From Micromonospora humi (GTDB lineage: Bacteria > Actinomycetota > Actinomycetes > Mycobacteriales > Micromonosporaceae), in contig NZ_FMDM01000003.1 in the NCBI RefSeq assembly GCF_900090105.1, positions 62,001 to 126,000 of the forward strand: a stretch of 64,000 nucleotides of DNA, in the 5' to 3' direction. Within the stretch, counting starts at the first letter, position 1. The number at the start of each line of letters is the position of its first letter. Shown piece by piece: positions 58,844-64,000 of this stretch. The notes below the pieces were generated by a model. The model ran no database searches, had not been told where the DNA came from, and saw nothing but the letters and a program-made list of their open reading frames with translations. Position numbers and translations under genes: made by a program.

Positions 58844-60334
58844 ATGAGCGTGTCCACGCAGGACCCCGCTGCCCCGGTCGAGCCGACGGAACCCGCCCCG
58901 CGCGGCCGCCTCGACAGGTACTTCGAGATCACCCGACGCGGCTCGACCGTGCGGCGCGAGGTGCTCGCCGGGCTCGCCACGTTCGCCACGATGGCCTACA
59001 TCGTGGTACTGAACCCCCTGATCATCGGCACCGCGCCGGACGTCGACGGCAACCTGCTCGGCATCGCGCCGGTCGCCGGCGTCACCGCCCTGGTCGCGGC
59101 CGTCATGACGATCATGATGGGCGTCGTCGGCCGGGTGCCGTTCGCCGTCGCCACCGGCCTCGGGCTGAACGCGTTCGTCGCGTACGCGGTGGCCTCGCAG
59201 ATGACCTGGGCCGAGGCCATGGGCCTGGTGGTCGTCGAGGGGCTGATCATCACCGTGCTGGTGCTGACCGGCTTCCGCAGGGCCGTCTTCCGGGCCATCC
59301 CGGCCGAGCTGAAGGCCGCCATCGCGGCCGGCATCGGCCTGTTCATCGCCATGATCGGGTTCGTCGACGGCGGCCTGGTCCGGCGGGTGCCGGACGCGGC
59401 CGGCACCACGGTCCCGGTGCAGCTCGGCGGCGACGGCACGCTGCGCGGCTGGACCACCGTCGTGTTCCTGGTCGGCCTGCTGGTCACCGGCATCCTGGTG
59501 GCCCGCAAGGTCAAGGCCGGCGTGCTGATCGGCATCGTGCTCACCACCGTGGTCGCGGTGATCGTGAACGCGCTCGCCAAGCCGGGCCCGGCGTTCGTCG
59601 ACGGCAAGCCCAACCCGCAGGGATGGCGGCTCAACGTGCCGACGCTGCCCGACCCGCTGATCCAGAAGCCCGACCTGCACCTGGTCGGCAACGTGTCGTT
59701 CGGCGCGTTCGCCCACGTCGGCCTGATGACCGCCCTGCTGCTGGTCTTCACGCTGGTGCTGGCGGACTTCTTCGACGTCATGGGCACCACGGTCGGCCTG
59801 GCCAAGCAGGCGAACCTGGCGACCGAGGACGGCACCGACATGCCCCGCCTCGGCAAGGTGCTCTTCGTCGACGGCGTCGCCGCGGTCGCCGGCGGCGCGG
59901 GCAGCGCCTCGTCCGCCACCACGTACGTGGAGTCCTCCTCGGGCATCGCGGACGGCGGGCGGACCGGCCTGACCAGCGTGGTCACCGGCGTGCTCTTCCT
60001 CGGCGCGCTGCTGCTCACCCCGCTGGTGTCGCTGGTGCCCAGCGAGGCCGCCGGCCCGGCGCTGGTGGTGGTCGGCGCGCTGATGATCCGCCAGGTGAAG
60101 GACATCGACTTCACCGACCTCGGGGTGGCCGTGCCGGCGTTCCTGACCATGACGCTGATGCCGTTCACCTACTCGATCACCAACGGCATCGGCGCCGGCT
60201 TCGTGAGCTGGGTGGCGATCCGGGTGGCGCAGGGCAAGGCCCGTCAGATCCACCCGCTGCTCTGGGCGGTCGCGGTGGCCTTCGTGGTCTACTTCGGCAT
60301 CAACCTGGTCAAGGCGATCACCGGCGTCAGCTGA
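58844..60334 (+). CDS. NCS2 (AzgA-type) purine permease
   Basis: 496 residues from the ATG at 58844. AzgA-type hallmarks: RREVLAGLATFATMAYIVVLNPLI, GLGLNAFVAYAVA, DFFDVMGTTVGLAKQA and SASSATTYVESSSGIADGGRTGL, with about 12-14 membrane helices. It imports hypoxanthine, guanine or adenine with protons. A 233-base leader with a strong hairpin precedes it. It is followed 18 bases later by a hydrolase, which may be co-transcribed. Confidence 0.93.
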   Translation: MSVSTQDPAAPVEPTEPAPRGRLDRYFEITRRGSTVRREVLAGLATFATMAYIVVLNPLIIGTAPDVDGNLLGIAPVAGVTALVAAVMTIMMGVVGRVPFAVATGLGLNAFVAYAVASQMTWAEAMGLVVVEGLIITVLVLTGFRRAVFRAIPAELKAAIAAGIGLFIAMIGFVDGGLVRRVPDAAGTTVPVQLGGDGTLRGWTTVVFLVGLLVTGILVARKVKAGVLIGIVLTTVVAVIVNALAKPGPAFVDGKPNPQGWRLNVPTLPDPLIQKPDLHLVGNVSFGAFAHVGLMTALLLVFTLVLADFFDVMGTTVGLAKQANLATEDGTDMPRLGKVLFVDGVAAVAGGAGSASSATTYVESSSGIADGGRTGLTSVVTGVLFLGALLLTPLVSLVPSEAAGPALVVVGALMIRQVKDIDFTDLGVAVPAFLTMTLMPFTYSITNGIGAGFVSWVAIRVAQGKARQIHPLLWAVAVAFVVYFGINLVKAITGVS

Positions 60335-60352
60335 GCCCGCGATGATCGGCGG

Positions 60353-61141
60353 GTGAGCTACGCGGACGTCCGAGGCCTGCGGGTCTGGTACGAGGAGCAC
60401 GGCACCGGTAAGCCGCTGGTGCTGCTGCACGGCTCCTACGGCTCGACGGAGACGTTCGCCGCGGTCCGGCCCGCGTTGGCCGCCCGCCGCCGGCTGATCG
60501 CGGTCGACCTGCGGGGGCACGGTCGCACCGCCGGGCTGGACCGGCCGCTGCGCTACGAGTCGATGGCCGACGACGTGGCCGCGCTGCTGCGCCACCTCGA
60601 CCTGCCCCAGGTCGACCTGCTCGGCTACTCGCTCGGCGGCGGGGTGGCGCTGCGTACCGCGATCCAGCATCCGGCGCTGGTCCGCCGCCTGGTCCTGGTC
60701 TCCACCCCGTTCCGGCGGCGGGGCTGGCACCCCGACGTGCTGGCCGCGATGTCCGCCCACGACGAGCGCGCCGGCGAGCGGATGCGCGGCACCCCGGCCC
60801 ACGAGCGGTACGCGCGGGTGGCGTCCCGGCCGCAGGACTGGCCGGCGCTCTGGGCCCGGAGCGGTGAGCTGCTGCGCCGTGACTACGACTGGTCGGCGGG
60901 GGTGGCCGCGCTGCCGATGCCGGTGCTGCTGGTCTTCGCCGACGCCGACGCGATCCCGGTGCGTCACATGGCCGACTTCTTCGACCTGCTCGGCGGCGCG
61001 CGCCGGGACGCGGGCGCGGATCGGCCCGCGTCCCGGCTCGCGGTGCTGCCCGGGCTGACCCACGACGACGTGGTCGCGTCACCCGCCCTGCCGGCGGCGG
61101 TGCTGCCGTTCCTCACCCACACCGCACGCGCCCCCGGCTGA
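60353..61141 (+). CDS. Alpha/beta hydrolase
   Basis: 262 residues from a GTG. Oxyanion region LVLLHGSYGSTETF, nucleophile LLGYSLGGGVALRTA (Ser near 90), acid in VFADADAIP and His in PGLTHDDVV. Substrate unknown. It converges on the MFS gene with 14 bases between stops. Confidence 0.88.
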   Translation: MSYADVRGLRVWYEEHGTGKPLVLLHGSYGSTETFAAVRPALAARRRLIAVDLRGHGRTAGLDRPLRYESMADDVAALLRHLDLPQVDLLGYSLGGGVALRTAIQHPALVRRLVLVSTPFRRRGWHPDVLAAMSAHDERAGERMRGTPAHERYARVASRPQDWPALWARSGELLRRDYDWSAGVAALPMPVLLVFADADAIPVRHMADFFDLLGGARRDAGADRPASRLAVLPGLTHDDVVASPALPAAVLPFLTHTARAPG

Positions 61142-61155
61142 CCCGGGAGCTTCCG

Positions 61156-62595
61156 TCAGGCGGCCAGGACCTCGGTGTTCTCCGGTCGTGCCGGGTCCGC
61201 CGTCGGGCGCGGGCGCAGCATCGCGTACGCGATGACGGCGGCGACCGCGACGAGCCCGGCGCCGACCGCGAACGCGAGGTGGAAGCCGCTGGTCAGCGCC
61301 GGGGCCGCTGCGTCGCCGGCCGCGATCCGGTCGGCCGTGCGGGCGGCGGCCAGGGTGGACAGCACCGCGACGCCGAGCGCCATGCCGATCTGCTGGGTGG
61401 TGTTGAACAGCCCGGAGGCGAGGCCGGCGTCCTCGGCGCGGGCGGCGGACATGCCCAGCGTGGTCAACGCCGGCAGCACCAGACCGAACCCGGCGGCGAG
61501 CAGCATCACCGGCAGCACGTCGGTGCGGTAGTCGCCGTCGACCGGGACGCGGACCAGCAGCGCGAAGAGCGCGACGAGCAGGACGAGCCCGGCCAGCAGC
61601 ACGGCCCGCTCGCCGAACCGGGCGTTGAGCCGGGCGGAGGCCCCGAGTGACACCGCGCCGATGGTCACGGCCGCCGGCAGCAGGGCCAGCCCGGTGCGGG
61701 TGGCGTCGTAGCCGAGCACCTGCTGGAGGTAGAGGGTGACCAGCACCTGGAACGCGAACGTCGCGGCGACGGTGAGCACCTGGACGAGGTTCGCCACGGC
61801 GACGCCGCGCGAGCGCAGGATCCGCAACGGCATGAGCGGGCGTCGTGCGGTGGCCTGCCGCAGCACGAAGCCGGCGAGCAGGGCGACGGCCAGGCCACCG
61901 AGGCCGAGCGTGTGCGCGGACGTCGCGCCGTACCGTTCGACGGTGACCACGGCGTAGATGCCGAGCACCAGGCCGGCGGTGACCAGCAGCGCGCCGAGCA
62001 CGTCGGCGCCGGCCGCGAGGCCGAGACCCCGGTCGGTCGGCAGTGCCCGGACCCCGAGGGCGACAGTGGCCACGCCGATCGGCAGGTTGATCAGGAAGAT
62101 CCAGTGCCAGCCGAACGCGTCGGTGAGCAGGCCGCCGGCCACCTGGCCGATGGCCGCGCCGGCGGCTCCGGTGAAGCTGAACACCGCGATCGCGCGTCCC
62201 CGTGCGCCGGCGTCGGGGAAGAGGGTGACCAGGATGCCGAGGCTGACCGCGGTCGCCGCCGCGCTGCCGACCCCCTGGAGGAAACGGGCGGCGACCAGGA
62301 CGGCGGGGGAGCCGGCCACGCCGGCGAGCACCGAGGCGGCGGTGAACAGCCCGGTGCCGGCGAGGAACAGGGCGCGGCGGCCGACGAGGTCGCCGAGCCG
62401 GCCGGCGAGCAGCAGCAGACTGCCGAAGGCGATCAGGTAGGCGTTCACCACCCAGCTCAGCCCGGTCGGGCTGAAGCGCAGGTCGCGCTGGATGGCGGGC
62501 ATCGCCACGGTGACGATGCTGCCGTCGAGGATGGTCATCAGGGCGCCGGTGGCGAGCACGAGCAGCGCGAGCGGACGGGAGCGCGGAGCGGACAT
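61156..62595 (-). CDS. MFS drug exporter, EmrB/QacA (DHA2) type
   Basis: 479 residues, 14 membrane helices. Helix 1 LVLATGALMTILDGSIVTVAMPAI has the LDxSIVxVAxP pattern of DHA2 exporters, and motif C GAAGAAIGQVAGGLL is seen in helix 5. It extrudes hydrophobic drugs with protons. It follows a MarR gene on the same strand but has its own promoter (TTGTCT-N17-TACGGT) overlapped by a GTAACGGA-N4-TCCGTTAC palindrome. The ribosome site AGGAGGA lies in a hairpin, discussed in the findings. Confidence 0.92.
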   Translation of the reverse strand: MSAPRSRPLALLVLATGALMTILDGSIVTVAMPAIQRDLRFSPTGLSWVVNAYLIAFGSLLLLAGRLGDLVGRRALFLAGTGLFTAASVLAGVAGSPAVLVAARFLQGVGSAAATAVSLGILVTLFPDAGARGRAIAVFSFTGAAGAAIGQVAGGLLTDAFGWHWIFLINLPIGVATVALGVRALPTDRGLGLAAGADVLGALLVTAGLVLGIYAVVTVERYGATSAHTLGLGGLAVALLAGFVLRQATARRPLMPLRILRSRGVAVANLVQVLTVAATFAFQVLVTLYLQQVLGYDATRTGLALLPAAVTIGAVSLGASARLNARFGERAVLLAGLVLLVALFALLVRVPVDGDYRTDVLPVMLLAAGFGLVLPALTTLGMSAARAEDAGLASGLFNTTQQIGMALGVAVLSTLAAARTADRIAAGDAAAPALTSGFHLAFAVGAGLVAVAAVIAYAMLRPRPTADPARPENTEVLAA

Positions 62596-62599
62596 GGAG

Positions 62600-62628
62600 T
62601 CCTCCTGTCGAGAGGTACGACAGGAGGA
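62600..62628 (-). promoter_or_regulatory. Hairpin sequestering the MFS ribosome binding site
   Basis: In the minus-strand mRNA TCCTCCTGTCG pairs perfectly over 11 bp with CGACAGGAGGA (loop TACCTCT), and AGGAGGA is the ribosome site four bases before the ATG. Any transcript that contains both arms would have the site masked. Confidence 0.65.
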
Positions 62629-62656
62629 CCGTAACGGATAGTTCCGTTACAGACAA
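62628..62656 (-). promoter_or_regulatory. Promoter and palindromic operator of the MFS gene
   Basis: TTGTCT (62651-62656), a 17-bp spacer and TACGGT (62628-62633) form a plausible promoter. The inverted repeat GTAACGGA-TAGT-TCCGTTAC (62631-62650) fills the spacer and touches the -10, as expected for a MarR- or TetR-family repressor site. The adjacent MarR protein is the obvious candidate. Confidence 0.6.
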
Positions 62657-62668
62657 TCTCTTTGAGTC

Positions 62669-63148
62669 CTACTGGCGGGCCCGGCGGGCCGGACGCGGGC
62701 TCGGCACCGGATCGGCCAGGTGGCCGGCGGTCAGGTGCGCCAACGCGCGCAGGAGGGCGTCCCGCTCGTCGTCGGGCAGGCTGGCCAGCGCCTCCGCGTG
62801 CACCCGGTCGACAATCTCCTGACTCCGCGCGGCCACCCGCGCCCCTTCCTCGGTCACCGCGACGATCCGCGCCCGCCGGTCGGTGCTCGACGGGCGGCGC
62901 TCGGCCAGCCCGGCCCGCTCCAGCGCGTCCACCGTGACGACCATGGTGGTCTTGTCCATGTCGCCGATCTCGGCCAACTGGATCTGGGTCCGCTCCTCCG
63001 GCAGCGCGTGCACCAGCACGCAGTGCATCCGCGCGGTCAGCCCGATCTCCGCCAGGGCCGCGGCCATCCGGGTGCGAAGCACGTGACTGGTGTGGTCGAG
63101 CAGGAACGACAGGTCCGGGGTGGCGCGCGACGGGCCCAGGGCGGTCAT
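62669..63148 (-). CDS. MarR-family transcriptional regulator
   Basis: 159 residues from the ATG at 63148. Winged helix: IQLAEIGDMDKTTMVVTVDALERAGLAERRPSS with the wing TDRRARIVAVTEEG. The C-terminus is basic (PSPRPARRARQ). It lies directly upstream of the MFS exporter, which it probably represses through the palindrome at 62631-62650. Same-strand order regulator-exporter is common for such pairs. Confidence 0.9.
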   Translation of the reverse strand: MTALGPSRATPDLSFLLDHTSHVLRTRMAAALAEIGLTARMHCVLVHALPEERTQIQLAEIGDMDKTTMVVTVDALERAGLAERRPSSTDRRARIVAVTEEGARVAARSQEIVDRVHAEALASLPDDERDALLRALAHLTAGHLADPVPSPRPARRARQ

Positions 63149-63165
63149 GTCGCCAGCGTACCCAC

Positions 63166-63196
63166 GGTTCCGTGCCGGATCATCCGGCACGGAACC
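63166..63196 (-). terminator. Hairpin terminator after the beta-propeller protein
   Basis: 15-bp perfect stem GGTTCCGTGCCGGAT / ATCCGGCACGGAACC with a single-base loop. It overlaps the last codons and the stop of the gene ending at 63180 and precedes the MarR gene. Confidence 0.85.
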
Positions 63197-64000
63197 GCCA
63201 CGGTCGGGTCCGGCGACGACGCAGGATCCGGTAGACGGCCAGCCCACCCAACGCCAGCACCGCGACGCCCAGGCCCCACCACACCCGGCCGCCCAACCCG
63301 GACGGCGGGTGCGCCTCGCGGACCCGGCCGGCGTGCACCACCGCGTCCGCCACGTCGATGGCGAGCACCTGGTCCGGCGCGGTGAGCAGCGTGGTCGGCG
63401 CGGCGGCGCCCGGCGTCAGCCCCAGCACCCGGATCGACCGCACGGCCTGGTACCAGGTCCGCTCGCCCATGTCCAACGGCCTGCCGGTGGGCGGGGCCGG
63501 CGCGTTCGGCTCCGGCCGGTACGCGACCACCCACGCGCCCCCGTCCGCCTGCCAGCCGAGCAGCCGGATCGCCCGCACCCCCGAGACGGTCGGCAACGCC
63601 GGCGCGGGCAGCGCCCGCCCCTCGACGTCCACCCGGCCCAGCCGCCACCGGTCGGTCGCCGGCTCGCGTTCGACCAGGGCCAGCGAGCCGTCCGGCAGCC
63701 AGGCGCCCTTGCCGGCCAGGGCGCTCTCCGCCGGCAGCGCGAACGAGGTCAGTTGCCGTCCGTCCGCGCTCGACACCAGCACCTTGTCGCCGACCTGGTA
63801 GGCCAGCCGGGACCCGTCGGCGGTGAACGCCACCGGGGTGCCGAAGACCGGCACCTGCGTGGTCTCCAGCAGGCGGACCGCCCGGCCGGTGTCGATCCGC
63901 AGCAGGCTGAGCGTGTTGAGGTGGGCGCTGACCTCCGGGTTCGCCGGCGTGGTGTCGCGGACCACCAGCGCCGACCCGTCCGGCGCCCAGCCGGCCGGAT
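63180..64000 (-). CDS. Membrane-anchored beta-propeller-like protein (5' end outside window)
   Basis: At least 272 residues; the frame is open to the right edge, so the start is missing. Repeats of the type VAFTADGSRLAYQV, GAWLPDGSLALVERE and WQADGGAWVVAYRPE resemble TolB/WD40-like propeller blades. A C-terminal membrane helix (VWWGLGVAVLALGGLAVYRIL) is followed by an Arg-rich tail, so the propeller should face outside the cell. Role unknown. Confidence 0.75.
   Translation of the reverse strand, partial: PAGWAPDGSALVVRDTTPANPEVSAHLNTLSLLRIDTGRAVRLLETTQVPVFGTPVAFTADGSRLAYQVGDKVLVSSADGRQLTSFALPAESALAGKGAWLPDGSLALVEREPATDRWRLGRVDVEGRALPAPALPTVSGVRAIRLLGWQADGGAWVVAYRPEPNAPAPPTGRPLDMGERTWYQAVRSIRVLGLTPGAAAPTTLLTAPDQVLAIDVADAVVHAGRVREAHPPSGLGGRVWWGLGVAVLALGGLAVYRILRRRRTRPWRFRAG

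Overview
The window is about 73 percent G+C, uses GTG and TTG starts freely, has strong AGGAGG-type ribosome binding sites, and carries gene families typical of filamentous actinomycetes. These include DUF3145 and DUF3052 proteins, a FasR-like PucR regulator beside fabD-fabH-acpP-fabF, a GH74 xyloglucanase with a CBM2, and an actinobacterial c-di-AMP riboswitch. Micromonospora or a close relative in the Micromonosporaceae is my best guess. That is inference from content, since no 16S gene is present. The region reads as a chromosomal arm segment of mostly ordinary metabolism with small regulatory novelties.

Layout. 0-3.2 kb: redox cluster (NuoF-like flavoprotein with a ferredoxin tail, thioredoxin-like lipoprotein, CcdA). 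3.1-7 kb: serS, a MerR regulator fused to a DNA sliding-clamp-like domain, and a saccharopine-dehydrogenase-like reductase. 7-13 kb: a thiol/redox stress block (Zn alcohol dehydrogenase, SRPBCC-like protein, MalT-type LuxR ATPase, DsbA-like protein, peroxiredoxin, BON protein) whose three promoter regions share the inverted repeat GGGTGAG-N5-CTCACCC. 13-16 kb: secreted xyloglucanase behind a CebR-like operator. 16-25 kb: STAS protein, SRPBCC and membrane proteins, a c-di-AMP-riboswitch-controlled cell-wall protein, a zinc/cation effluxer, a HelD-type RNA polymerase motor, hydrolase, carbonic anhydrase. 25-33 kb: DUF3145, GH3 lipoprotein, fatty-acid synthesis operon and its PucR regulator. 33-41 kb: oxidoreductase, CopC-like protein, gltX, beta-glucosidase plus MFS operon. 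41-52 kb: aceE, YjbQ, AraC, MFS, MarR, a fused 2-oxoacid dehydrogenase E1, DUF3052 and ahpE, tRNA-Val. 52-64 kb: a lower-GC secreted protein and a transposase remnant next to the tRNA, APH-like kinase, GH15, FAD oxidoreductase with its XRE-cupin regulator, NCS2 permease, hydrolase, MFS/MarR pair, partial beta-propeller protein.

Most notable: (1) five copies of a 55-56 bp inverted-repeat element (GTAAGGAGGGGCCCC...), placed at gene 3' ends and often supplying or abutting the stop codon; (2) a MerR-sliding clamp fusion; (3) an E1 enzyme with about 185 low-complexity residues inserted in its alpha half, including a 50-bp palindrome translated in frame; (4) the shared GGGTGAG-N5-CTCACCC sites; (5) a FabD with an extra biotinyl/lipoyl-like tail lacking the lysine; (6) an 11-bp hairpin that sequesters the ribosome binding site of an MFS gene.

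No CRISPR array, prophage, intact IS or biosynthetic megasynthase was seen.
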